This document shows positions 24,208 to 31,939 of a DNA stretch of 64,000 nt, piece by piece. Source of the stretch: Streptomyces ferrugineus (GTDB taxonomy: Bacteria; Actinomycetota; Actinomycetes; Streptomycetales; Streptomycetaceae); assembly GCF_015160855.1 (NCBI RefSeq), contig NZ_CP063373.1, positions 8,469,001-8,533,000 of the forward strand. Reading direction: 5' to 3'. Within the stretch, counting starts at the first letter, position 1. Every line of letters starts with the position of its first letter. The notes beneath the pieces were generated by a model. It ran no database searches, had not been told where the DNA came from, and saw only the letters and a program-made list of their open reading frames with translations. The position numbers were made by a program, and so were the translations under genes.

Positions 24208-25326
24208 TCACTCCTCCGCGGGGCCGAGGAGGGCGTTCGCGTGGCTCTTGGCCGCGGAGGTCTCGTACTGCAGCGCGACATGGCTGGTGGCCGACGTGAT
24301 GTCGCGCCAGTGGCGCTGGAGCGCGTGGGTCTCGCCGAGGCCCCCGGTGCCCGCGAGGGCGACGAGCTGCCCGGCGGAGTCGCGCAGGAGTTCGGCGGCC
24401 GTGGTGGCGTTGCGTTCGGCGCGGGCCAGCAGGCCGCGGTCGAGCCGGTGCGAGTCTGCGGTGTCGGCGTTCTGCTCCACCAGGAGGCGGGCCGCGTCGA
24501 TCCGGCCCGCCGCGCGCACGAGCTTCACCTCGCCCGCCGGGGTCCGGCGGCGCCCGGTGACGGTCGCGGCGGCCGCGTCCAGGGCGCCGAGCGCGGCACC
24601 GACGACCGGGGCCACGAACGGCAGCCCGGCGACGGCCTGGAGCGGCATGTTGTGCACGGGCCGGTCGGAGGAGCTGTTGCGGCCGGTGAGGAGTTCCTGC
24701 CGGTCGAACGAGAAGTGCTCGGCCACGAGGGCGTCCTCGACGGTCACGGTGTGGCTGCCGGTCGCCCGCATGCCGACGCTGTCCCAGGTGTTCTCCACGG
24801 TCCAGGTGCCCCACGGGAGGGCGAAGAACCGCATGGCGGGCGGCCCTTCGGCACCCGGGACGACGGCGCAGACGAGGACCCAGTCGGCGAGGTCGATGCC
24901 GCTGACGTATCCCCAGCGGCCGCTGAGCCGCCAGCCGCCGTCGACCTTCACGGCCCGCCCGGCGGGCATCAGGCCGGTGGCGATCACGGTGTCCGGGCTG
25001 TCGGCCCACACGGCCTCACGGCCCTCCCGCGGGAGGTGAGAGGCGATGCGGCCGGAGTAGGCGGCGAGCGAGGCGTACCAGGCGGTCGACGCGCAGCCCC
25101 GGGCCACGGTGACCACGGCCCGGGTCAGCTCGGCGAACGAGCCCTCGGCGCCGCCGTGTTCACGGCCGACGAAGTGGCGGGCGAACCCGGCGCCGCGGAC
25201 GGCGTCCGCGACCTCGCGGGAGAGCTTGCGGGTGGTGTCGGCGTCGGCGGCGCACCGGGCGGCGAGGGCGCGTACGGCCTCGGCGGCGTCCGCCGTCCCG
25301 GTGTCCGGCTGCTGGTCGGCGGGCAT
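24208..25326 (-). CDS. FMNH2/FADH2-dependent hydroxylase (ActVA-ORF5/HsaA type)
   Basis: A 372-residue protein with the acyl-CoA dehydrogenase fold, of the group D flavin monooxygenases. The C-terminal ETHALQRHWRDITSATSH stretch (conserved Arg-Asp and His) is typical of ActVA-ORF5, HsaA and related hydroxylases and unlike true dehydrogenases. It uses reduced flavin from a partner reductase, very likely the one at 27049, to hydroxylate a phenol or naphthol. A strong GGAGGT precedes ATG 25326. A prolyl-PCP dehydrogenase role was considered and judged less likely. Confidence 0.85.
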   Translation of the reverse strand: MPADQQPDTGTADAAEAVRALAARCAADADTTRKLSREVADAVRGAGFARHFVGREHGGAEGSFAELTRAVVTVARGCASTAWYASLAAYSGRIASHLPREGREAVWADSPDTVIATGLMPAGRAVKVDGGWRLSGRWGYVSGIDLADWVLVCAVVPGAEGPPAMRFFALPWGTWTVENTWDSVGMRATGSHTVTVEDALVAEHFSFDRQELLTGRNSSSDRPVHNMPLQAVAGLPFVAPVVGAALGALDAAAATVTGRRRTPAGEVKLVRAAGRIDAARLLVEQNADTADSHRLDRGLLARAERNATTAAELLRDSAGQLVALAGTGGLGETHALQRHWRDITSATSHVALQYETSAAKSHANALLGPAEE

Positions 25327-25362
25327 CCTCGTGACCTCCTGGCTGAGGGAGCTGCGGGCGGG

Positions 25363-25440
25363 GCGTGCGGCTTTCGTGGGGGGGGCGGGCGTCGGGGCAG
25401 AGCGTGCGGCTGTCGTGACGGTGGGTGGGCGTCGGGGCAG
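25363..25440 (+). repeat. Imperfect 38/39-bp direct repeat in a G-rich spacer
   Basis: Two copies starting at 25363 and 25402, each beginning GCGTGCGGCT and ending GGGCGTCGGGGCAG. They lie in the 246-bp gap between the hydroxylase and SRPBCC genes. The first copy carries an eight-G run. I see no gene or clear promoter in this gap. Confidence 0.7.
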
Positions 25441-25572
25441 GGCACCGGCCTCGGGTGCGGGACCACGCGACGGATTCCGGGGACGCTCTGCCGGGCCGGG
25501 GCCGGGGCCGAAGCCAGGAGCAGCAACGGCCCCCGGGGCCCTGATCAGAGCGCCCTGATCGGATCGCCTCGG

Positions 25573-26043
25573 TCAGATCGCCTTGGCGAACAGCTCCAGC
25601 GTCTCGCCGGGGCTCGGCCCGTCCAGGGCGCGGAAGATGCGGTCGGCTCCCTCGCCGTGGCGTTCCAGGGCCACGTGCGCGAGCTCGACGCGGGTGTGGG
25701 TGTCGTCGACGCGGATGAACTCGACCTCGATCCGGCTGGCCCGCTCATCGTCCGGGACGGACTGCCAGTTGGCGTCGATCCGCCAGGTCATGACGAGCCG
25801 CCGGCCCGGCTCCCACGCCAGGACCCTGCCCCAGTCGATGCGGTTCCCCTCGACGTCCCACTCGTAGTAGTGGCCGCCCACGCCCGGCTCGAAGGCCAGG
25901 CCGGCCCGCTCCTTCTTCAGCAGTACGTGGCTCGGCGGCCACCAGTCCATGGGGCGTTCGGTGAACACCGCGAAGCAGTGCTCGGGCGTGGCCGCCACGG
26001 TCACCGACTTCCTCACATCGGGGATCGTCTGCTGCTCGGGCAC
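25573..26043 (-). CDS. SRPBCC (AHSA1-like) domain protein
   Basis: A 156-residue START/SRPBCC-fold protein (KSVTVAATPEHCFAVFTERPMDWWPP, later ELAHVALERHGEG). The helix-grip fold binds hydrophobic ligands, and aromatase/cyclases of type II polyketide pathways share it, but this sequence is closer to the Aha1-like branch. GTG 26043 follows GAGGAGGG. It is first in a leftward unit with the hydroxylase, 2,3-dehydratase and exporter. A cyclase, a binding/resistance protein or an accessory to the hydroxylase are all possible. Confidence 0.75.
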   Translation of the reverse strand: MPEQQTIPDVRKSVTVAATPEHCFAVFTERPMDWWPPSHVLLKKERAGLAFEPGVGGHYYEWDVEGNRIDWGRVLAWEPGRRLVMTWRIDANWQSVPDDERASRIEVEFIRVDDTHTRVELAHVALERHGEGADRIFRALDGPSPGETLELFAKAI

Positions 26044-26079
26044 ATGCCCTCCTCGGTCGGTCCGGTGCTGGACGTACCG

Positions 26080-26122
26080 ACGCTCACCCATCGCGCTGGA
26101 CCGCGCGTGGAACGCCGGTCGA
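26080..26122 (-). promoter_or_regulatory. SARP-type promoter of the SRPBCC-hydroxylase-dehydratase-exporter unit
   Basis: On the minus strand, TCGACCG (26122), TCCACGC (26111) and TCCAGCG (26100) are spaced 11 bp, followed after 8 bp by GAGCGT (26085-26080). The inferred start is near 26073. On the plus strand T-x-x-A heptamers also fall at 26097, 26108 and 26119, but no fitting -10 for the ketoreductase was found. Confidence 0.58.
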
Positions 26123-26227
26123 GGGGCCGTGGCCCCACCGGTCCTCCGGCCGGGTCCGAGCGGCGCGCAAGGGGGCGGGTTCACGGTCGTCCCCACTACG
26201 GCGCCGAGCCATGAGCAGGGGAGAGAG

Positions 26228-27049
26228 ATGACCACGGACCAGCTGACCGAGCAGGGTACGGACCAGGAACGCGCGACCGGTCACGTCGCGTTCGTCACCG
26301 GCGCGACCAGCGGGATCGGCCTCGCCGTGACCGAGCTGCTGGCCCGCCGCGGCGTGGCCGTCTTCGGGGTCGCCCGCGGCGAGGAGAGCGTGCGCGCCCT
26401 CGTCAAGCGGCTGCGCGGCGAGGGGCTTCGGATCGCCGGCACGGTGTGCGACGTGACCTCCGTCGAGCAGATCGGCGCGGCCGTCCGGGCGGCCGTGGCC
26501 ACGTACGGCCGGATCGACATCCTGGTCAACAACGCGGGCCGGGGCGGCGGCGGGGTCACCGCCGAGATCGCCGACGGGCTGTGGGACGACGTGATCGAGA
26601 CCAACCTGAACGCCACCTTCCGGGTCACCCGGGAGGTCCTGTCCACCGGGTTGATGCGGGACGGCGACTGGGGCCGGATCGTCAACATCGCCTCGACGGG
26701 CGGCAAGCAGGGCGTGGAGCTGGCCGCCCCGTACTCGGCGTCGAAGCACGGCGTCATCGGCTTCACCAAGGCGGTCGGCAAGGAGCTGGCGCAGACCGGC
26801 ATCACGGTCAACGCCGTCTGCCCGGGCTATGTCGAGACCCCGATGGCCCAGCGGGTGCGCCAGGGCTATGCCGGCCACTTCGGCGTCAGCGAGCAGGAGA
26901 TCCAGGAGAAGTTCAACGCGAAGATCCCGCTCGGCCGCTACTCCACCCCTCAGGAGGTCGCCGGCCTGGTCGGCTACCTGGTGTCCGACACGGCCGCCTC
27001 GATCACCGCGCAGGCGATGAACGTCTGCGGCGGCCTCGGCAACTACTGA
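26228..27049 (+). CDS. ActIII-like polyketide ketoreductase (SDR)
   Basis: A 273-residue classical SDR that matches C-9 ketoreductases of type II polyketide synthases. TGATSGIG binds NADPH, VNNAGRGGGG and the YSASK catalytic motif are intact, and the C-terminus AMNVCGGLGNY is the typical ActIII ending. It reduces one ketone of the ACP-bound poly-beta-ketone chain and fixes first-ring folding. This is the strongest in-window evidence for an aromatic polyketide. GGGAGAGAG precedes ATG 26228. It leads an operon with the flavin reductase, MBL protein and 4,6-dehydratase. Confidence 0.9.
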   Translation: MTTDQLTEQGTDQERATGHVAFVTGATSGIGLAVTELLARRGVAVFGVARGEESVRALVKRLRGEGLRIAGTVCDVTSVEQIGAAVRAAVATYGRIDILVNNAGRGGGGVTAEIADGLWDDVIETNLNATFRVTREVLSTGLMRDGDWGRIVNIASTGGKQGVELAAPYSASKHGVIGFTKAVGKELAQTGITVNAVCPGYVETPMAQRVRQGYAGHFGVSEQEIQEKFNAKIPLGRYSTPQEVAGLVGYLVSDTAASITAQAMNVCGGLGNY

Positions 27050-27648
27050 TGGGCGCCGCCCGGACGAGCGGCGACGGAGCCGGTGCGCGCGGCCGGCCCG
27101 ACCCCGCCGCCTACCGTGCGGCCATGGGCCGCTTCCCCACCGGGGTCGCCCTGCTCACCTGCGGCAGCGGCGACGACACGGCGGCCATGACCCTCAACAG
27201 CCTGACCTCCGTCTCCCTCGACCCGCTGCTGGTGCTGGTCTCGATCCGCTCCGCGGGACGGCTGCTCCCGGTGATCTCCGACGCCGGCGGTTTCGCCGTG
27301 AACGTGCTGGGCGAGGCACAGCTCGATCTGGCACGGGAGTTCAGCCGGCCCGGGCGCCCCGAGGGCCGGGCCGCGATGCGGCGGCTGGGCGCGGTCCGGG
27401 GCGTGAGCGGCCACGCGGTGCTCCGGGCGGCCGAGGCATCGCTGGAGTGCGTGGTGCACACCGCGCACGAGGCGGGCGACCACGTGCTGTTCCTCGGCCG
27501 GGTCGTGGCACTGACCTGCGGACCGCGGGCGTCCGCCCCGCTCGTCTTCCACCAGGGCCGCTTCGACCGGCTGCCCGCCGCCCGGCCGAAGACCCCGGCC
27601 GGCACGAAAACCGACCGTGAGAGCGTGAAAGAAGGAAGGGCCGCATGA
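27049..27648 (+). CDS. Flavin reductase (DIM6/NTAB, ActVB/HpaC-like)
   Basis: A 199-residue flavin:NAD(P)H oxidoreductase. MGRFPTGVALLTCGSGDDTAAMTLNSLTSVSLDPLLVLVS is the standard FMN-binding opening, and NVLGEAQLDLAREFS and LVFHQGRF follow. It should supply reduced flavin to the ActVA-5-like hydroxylase at 24208, forming a two-component monooxygenase. ATG 27049 overlaps the ketoreductase stop (ATGA). Confidence 0.9.
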   Translation: MGAARTSGDGAGARGRPDPAAYRAAMGRFPTGVALLTCGSGDDTAAMTLNSLTSVSLDPLLVLVSIRSAGRLLPVISDAGGFAVNVLGEAQLDLAREFSRPGRPEGRAAMRRLGAVRGVSGHAVLRAAEASLECVVHTAHEAGDHVLFLGRVVALTCGPRASAPLVFHQGRFDRLPAARPKTPAGTKTDRESVKEGRAA

Positions 27649-28610
27649 ACACGGACACGGACACGGACACCGACACGACCCCGATCGCGCCGGGCGCCTC
27701 CGCGGCCGCCGATCCCCCGTCGCTGAGCCGGGTCGCGGACGGGGTGTACGCCTTCGTCCAGCCCGACGGCGGCTGGTGCCTGAACAACGCCGGTCTGGTC
27801 GCGGGCCGGGGCCGCAGCGTCCTCGTCGACACGGCGGCCACCGAGTCCCGCACCCGGCGGCTGCGCGCGGAGGTGGAGCGGATCGTGCCGGGTGGCCCGG
27901 ACTTCGTCGTCAACACCCACTTCCACGGCGACCACACCTTCGGCAACGGCCAGTTCGCCCCGCGCTCGGTGATCGTCGCCCACGAGGGCACCCGGTCCGA
28001 CACCGCGGAGGCGGGCCTCGGCCTGCGGCAGCTCTGGCCGGACGTCGACTGGGGCGAGACCCCGCTGACGCTGCCGACCCTGACGTTCCGCGACACGCTG
28101 ACGCTGCACGCCGAGGACCTGCGGGTGGAACTGCTGCAGGTGGGCCCCGCGCACACGGCGGACGACGTGGTGGCCTGGGTGCCGGAGCGCTCGGTCCTGT
28201 TCGCCGGCGACGTGGTGTGGTCGGGCGTCACCCCGTACGTCCTCATGGGGTCGATCTCGGGATCGTTCCGGGCACTCGAACGGCTGCGGTCCCTGCGGCC
28301 CGACGTCGTGGTGCCCGGACACGGTCCGGTCGGCGGAGTCGAGCTGATCGACTCCACGGAGGCGTATCTGCGCCTGATCCAGCGGCTGGCCGAGGACGGC
28401 AGGCGGGACGGGCTCACCCCGCTGCAGGCGGCGGACCGCGCCGACCTCGGCGCCTTCGCCGGACTGACCGACCCCGAGCGCCTGGTCGGCAACCTGCGTC
28501 GGGCGTACGCGGAACTGGACGGGCTGCCGCCCGGGGCCAGGATCGACGTCGCCGCCTCCTTCAGGGAGATGGTCGCCTTCCACGGCGGGCTCCCCGCCTG
28601 CCACGCCTGA
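27645..28610 (+). CDS. Metallo-beta-lactamase-fold hydrolase, possible ActIV-like cyclase/thioesterase
   Basis: A 321-residue MBL-fold protein. The metal site HFHGDHTFGN (H-x-H-x-D-H), a later His in VGPAHTADD, the Asp in LFAGDVVW and His in VPGHGPVGG are all present. In actinorhodin-type pathways the MBL-fold protein ActIV closes later rings and frees the chain from the ACP; location in an operon with an ActIII-like ketoreductase makes that role plausible here. Lactonase or glyoxalase-type activity is the alternative. The N-terminus is a short Asp-Thr repeat (NTDTDTDTDTT). Its ATG overlaps the flavin reductase stop. Confidence 0.82.
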   Translation: MNTDTDTDTDTTPIAPGASAAADPPSLSRVADGVYAFVQPDGGWCLNNAGLVAGRGRSVLVDTAATESRTRRLRAEVERIVPGGPDFVVNTHFHGDHTFGNGQFAPRSVIVAHEGTRSDTAEAGLGLRQLWPDVDWGETPLTLPTLTFRDTLTLHAEDLRVELLQVGPAHTADDVVAWVPERSVLFAGDVVWSGVTPYVLMGSISGSFRALERLRSLRPDVVVPGHGPVGGVELIDSTEAYLRLIQRLAEDGRRDGLTPLQAADRADLGAFAGLTDPERLVGNLRRAYAELDGLPPGARIDVAASFREMVAFHGGLPACHA

Positions 28611-28642
28611 TCCGTCGACGACAGCAGGGTGGAGATCTCCTC

Positions 28643-29632
28643 ATGACCACGAAGATCCTGGTGACCGGAGGCGCCGGCTTCATCGGATCGCACTACGTCC
28701 GCACACTGCTCGGTCCGCGCGGCGACGGCTCCGTCCGGGTCACGGTGCTGGACAGCCTGACGTACGCGGGAAATCCGGCCAATCTCGATCCCGTCCGCGG
28801 CGACGCGCGGTTCGCGTTCGTCCGCGGTGACATCTGCGACGCCCCGCTCGTCGACGCCCTGGTCGCCGACCACGACCAGATCGTCCACTTCGCGGCCGAG
28901 TCGCACGTCGACCGCTCGGTGCTCGGCTCGGCGGCGTTCGTGCGGACGAACGTGGTGGGCACCCACACGCTGCTGGAGGCGGCGCTGCGGCACGCCCCCA
29001 GGACCTTCGTCCACATCTCCACGGACGAGGTGTACGGCTCCGTCGAGGTCGGCACCAGCACCGAGACCGATCCGCTGCGGCCCAGCTCCCCGTACTCGGC
29101 CACCAAGGCGTCGAGCGACCTGCTGGCGCTGTCGTACCACCGGACACACGGTCTGGACGTACGGGTCACCCGTTGCTCGAACAACTACGGCACCCACCAG
29201 TACCCGGAGAAGGTCATTCCGCGCTTCGTGACCACGCTGCTGGACGGCGGCCGGGTACCGCTCTACGGCGACGGCGGCAACACGCGCAACTGGCTGCACG
29301 TCGAGGACCACGTCGACGCGGTGGAACTGGTCAGGAACGGCGGCTCCCCCGGCGAGATCTACAACATCGGCGGCGGCACGGACCTGTCCAACAAGGAGCT
29401 GACCGCCCTGCTGCTCGACGCGGTGGGCGTCGGCTGGGACTCCGTGGAGTTCGTGGCGGACCGCAAGGGGCACGACCGCCGGTACGCCGTGGACCACCAG
29501 AAGATCGCCGCACTGCTCGGCTACCGGCCGCGCCGGGACTTCCGCACCTCCCTGTCCGAGACCGTGGCCTGGTACCGCGCCAACCGCTCCTGGTGGGACC
29601 CCCGGGTCACCTCGCGGCCCCAGCCCCTGTGA
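28643..29632 (+). CDS. TDP-glucose 4,6-dehydratase
   Basis: A 329-residue RmlB-type extended SDR that makes TDP-4-keto-6-deoxyglucose. TGGAGFIGSH binds NAD+, the catalytic Thr-Asp-Glu is in HISTDEVYG, and Tyr/Lys are in SPYSATKAS. NNYGTHQYPEKVIP and RNWLHVEDH are family hallmarks. ATG 28643 follows GTGGAGATCT. It is the last gene of the ketoreductase operon and the last recognisable biosynthetic gene; housekeeping genes start 114 bp further on. Confidence 0.95.
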   Translation: MTTKILVTGGAGFIGSHYVRTLLGPRGDGSVRVTVLDSLTYAGNPANLDPVRGDARFAFVRGDICDAPLVDALVADHDQIVHFAAESHVDRSVLGSAAFVRTNVVGTHTLLEAALRHAPRTFVHISTDEVYGSVEVGTSTETDPLRPSSPYSATKASSDLLALSYHRTHGLDVRVTRCSNNYGTHQYPEKVIPRFVTTLLDGGRVPLYGDGGNTRNWLHVEDHVDAVELVRNGGSPGEIYNIGGGTDLSNKELTALLLDAVGVGWDSVEFVADRKGHDRRYAVDHQKIAALLGYRPRRDFRTSLSETVAWYRANRSWWDPRVTSRPQPL

Positions 29633-29745
29633 CCTGCACGTTCACCGCCAGGAACGATGGCTGCCGCGTCGGCGTCTCAGATAGCGTCCGGACATCCGTG
29701 CAACACTGCCGGACTCCAGCCGACCACAGGGAGCCATCGCCTGAC

Positions 29746-30468
29746 ATGGACAGCACCGCATCCGCCTCGCTCGCCTCCCTCTGGGACGAGGTCACCGGCA
29801 CCCAGCCCGACCCCGATCTGTGGGTCGTGACCGCCACCCTGGTCGCCGCGCTCGTCGTGGTCGTCCCGCACGGCCTGTGGCGCGTGTCGCGCAACGCCAT
29901 CACCATCGCCCACGAGGGTGGCCACGGCCTGATCGCGCTGCTGACCGGCCGGACCCTGACCGGCATACGCCTGCACTCCGACACCAGCGGCCTCACCGTC
30001 AGCCGGGGCAAGCCGCACGGCCTCGGCATGATCCTCACCGCGGCCGCGGGCTACACGGCGCCGCCGCTGCTGGGGCTGGGCGGCGCGGCACTGCTGGCGT
30101 CCGGCCGCATCACCCTGCTGCTGTGGGTGTCGACGGCACTGCTGATCGCGATGCTGGTGATGATCCGCAACGCGTACGGGGCGCTGACGGTGTTCGTCAC
30201 GGGCGGCACGTTCGTGCTGGTGTCCTGGCTGACGGGTCCCCAGGTACAGGCGGCGTTCGCGTACGCGGTGGTGTGGTTCCTGCTGCTGGGGGGCGTACGC
30301 CCCGCGTTCGAACTCCAGGCCAAGCGGGCGCGCGGGAGCGCCGGGGACTCGGACGCGGACCAGCTGTCGCGACTGACCCACGTACCGGCGGGTTTGTGGC
30401 TGTTCCTGTTCCACGCGGTGTCGTTGTGCTCGCTGATAGGCGGGGGGCGCTGGATACTGGATGTGTGA
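29746..30468 (+). CDS. M50-type membrane metallopeptidase (M50B-like)
   Basis: A 240-residue membrane protein with the zinc motif HEGGH (HExxH) near residue 62, next to the first hydrophobic helix, and four or five further transmembrane segments. M50B-like proteins are intramembrane proteases or their relatives; the substrate is unknown. It begins the conserved chromosomal segment to the right of the cluster. There is no strong ribosome site; GGGAG lies 15 nt upstream. Confidence 0.82.
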   Translation: MDSTASASLASLWDEVTGTQPDPDLWVVTATLVAALVVVVPHGLWRVSRNAITIAHEGGHGLIALLTGRTLTGIRLHSDTSGLTVSRGKPHGLGMILTAAAGYTAPPLLGLGGAALLASGRITLLLWVSTALLIAMLVMIRNAYGALTVFVTGGTFVLVSWLTGPQVQAAFAYAVVWFLLLGGVRPAFELQAKRARGSAGDSDADQLSRLTHVPAGLWLFLFHAVSLCSLIGGGRWILDV

Positions 30469-30469
30469 C

Positions 30470-30560
30470 AAGCCCCGAAGGGGCGAGTCACACAGGGGCG
30501 CGGGGCTGTATGGATTTGCGGCTCCGCCGCGCGGGCGCGACCAGCCACAATGGCGCCGCA
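30470..30560. repeat. Dispersed Streptomyces intergenic repeat
   Basis: The gap before aroA holds AAGCCCCGAAGGGGC, a short hairpin, followed by CACAGGGGCGCGGGGCTGTA and a TGCGGCTCCGCCGC hairpin. I recognise this combination from memory as a frequent Streptomyces intergenic element. It may also end transcription of the peptidase gene. Confidence 0.6.
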
Positions 30561-30605
30561 CCTGTACGACGGCCCGCAGAACCCCCTCCTTATAGAGTGG
30601 GGCCC

Positions 30606-31922
30606 ATGGCCCCGAACGACGCACACACCGCCCTCTGGCCCGCCCCGCACGCGAGCGGAGCCGTCGACGCGACGGTCCACGTGCCCGGGTCCAAGTCGGT
30701 CACCAACCGCGCCCTCGTCCTCGCCGCCCTGGCGAGCGAGCCCGGCTGGCTGCGCCGCCCGCTGCGCTCCCGCGACACCCTGCTGATGGCCGGTGCCCTG
30801 CGCGCGATGGGCATCGAGATCGAGGAGGGCGTCGGCCCCGACGGCACCGGCGAGGCCTGGCGCGTCCTGCCGGCGGGCCTGCGCGGCCCGGCCACGGTCG
30901 ACGTCGGCAACGCCGGCACGGTGATGCGCTTCCTGCCACCGGTCGCCGCCCTCGCCGACGGTCCCGTCCGCTTCGACGGCGACCCGAGGTCGTACGAGCG
31001 CCCCCTGCACGGCGTGATCGACGCCCTGCGCGCCCTGGGTGCCCGGATCGACGACGACGGTCGCGGCGCGCTGCCGCTGACGGTGCACGGCGGGGGTGCG
31101 CTGGAGGGCGGCCCGGTGGAGGTCGACGCCTCGTCGTCGTCCCAGTTCGTGTCGGCGCTGCTGCTCTCCGGCCCGCGTTTCAACCAGGGCGTCGAGGTCC
31201 GCCACATCGGCTCGTCGCTCCCCTCCATGCCGCACATCCGGATGACCGTCGACATGCTGCGCGTCGTCGGCGCCCAGGTGGACACCCCGGAGTCGGGCGG
31301 CGAGCCGAACGTCTGGCGGGTCACGCCGGGCGCCCTGCTCGGCCGTGACCTGACCATCGAGCCGGACCTGTCCAACGCCCAGCCGTTCCTGGCGGCGGCG
31401 CTGGTGACCGGCGGCAAGGTGCTCATCCCGGACTGGCCGGCCCGTACCACCCAGCCCGGTGACCGGCTGCGGGAGATCTTCACCGAGATGGGCGGTTCCT
31501 GCGAACTGACCGAGTACGGGCTCGTGTTCACGGGTTCGGGCTCGGTCCACGGCATCGACGTGGACCTGAGCGAGGTCGGCGAACTCACCCCGGGCATCGC
31601 GGCGGTCGCGGCCCTCGCCGACTCCCCCTCGACGCTGCGCGGCGTCGCGCACCTGCGGCTGCACGAGACCGACCGCCTGGCCGCGCTGACCAAGGAGATC
31701 AACGAACTCGGCGGCGACGTCACCGAGACCGCCGACGGTCTGCACATCCGCCCGCGCCGGCTGCACGGTGGGGTCTTCCACACCTACGAGGACCACCGCA
31801 TGGCCACCGCCGGCGCGATCATCGGCCTCGCGGTCGAGGGCGTACGGATCGAGAACGTGGCGACGACGGCGAAGACCCTGCCGGACTTCCCCGAACTGTG
31901 GACCGGGATGCTCGGGGCGTAG
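30606..31922 (+). CDS. aroA: 3-phosphoshikimate 1-carboxyvinyltransferase (EPSP synthase)
   Basis: A 438-residue EPSP synthase that joins shikimate-3-phosphate and PEP in chorismate biosynthesis. [17 protein letters not shown] binds substrate phosphate, [14 protein letters not shown] is the glyphosate-contact loop, and [16 protein letters not shown] is the C-terminal signature. Length and motifs are normal. It is followed at 17 nt by the RsgA-like GTPase. Confidence 0.95.
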   Translation: MAPNDAHTALWPAPHASGAVDATVHVPGSKSVTNRALVLAALASEPGWLRRPLRSRDTLLMAGALRAMGIEIEEGVGPDGTGEAWRVLPAGLRGPATVDVGNAGTVMRFLPPVAALADGPVRFDGDPRSYERPLHGVIDALRALGARIDDDGRGALPLTVHGGGALEGGPVEVDASSSSQFVSALLLSGPRFNQGVEVRHIGSSLPSMPHIRMTVDMLRVVGAQVDTPESGGEPNVWRVTPGALLGRDLTIEPDLSNAQPFLAAALVTGGKVLIPDWPARTTQPGDRLREIFTEMGGSCELTEYGLVFTGSGSVHGIDVDLSEVGELTPGIAAVAALADSPSTLRGVAHLRLHETDRLAALTKEINELGGDVTETADGLHIRPRRLHGGVFHTYEDHRMATAGAIIGLAVEGVRIENVATTAKTLPDFPELWTGMLGA

Positions 31923-31939
31923 GACGCGGGGATACAGTC

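Noticed and set aside
24208-25326. Prolyl-PCP dehydrogenase (CloN3/PltE-like) to make a pyrrole unit
   Set aside because: The C-terminal LQRHWRD region and overall pattern match flavin-dependent hydroxylases, and a flavin reductase is encoded in the cluster.
26097-26150. SARP-type promoter for the ActIII-like ketoreductase
   Set aside because: Plus-strand heptamers occur at 26097, 26108 and 26119, but no nAnnnT hexamer falls at the 8-bp spacing. I kept only the minus-strand promoter.
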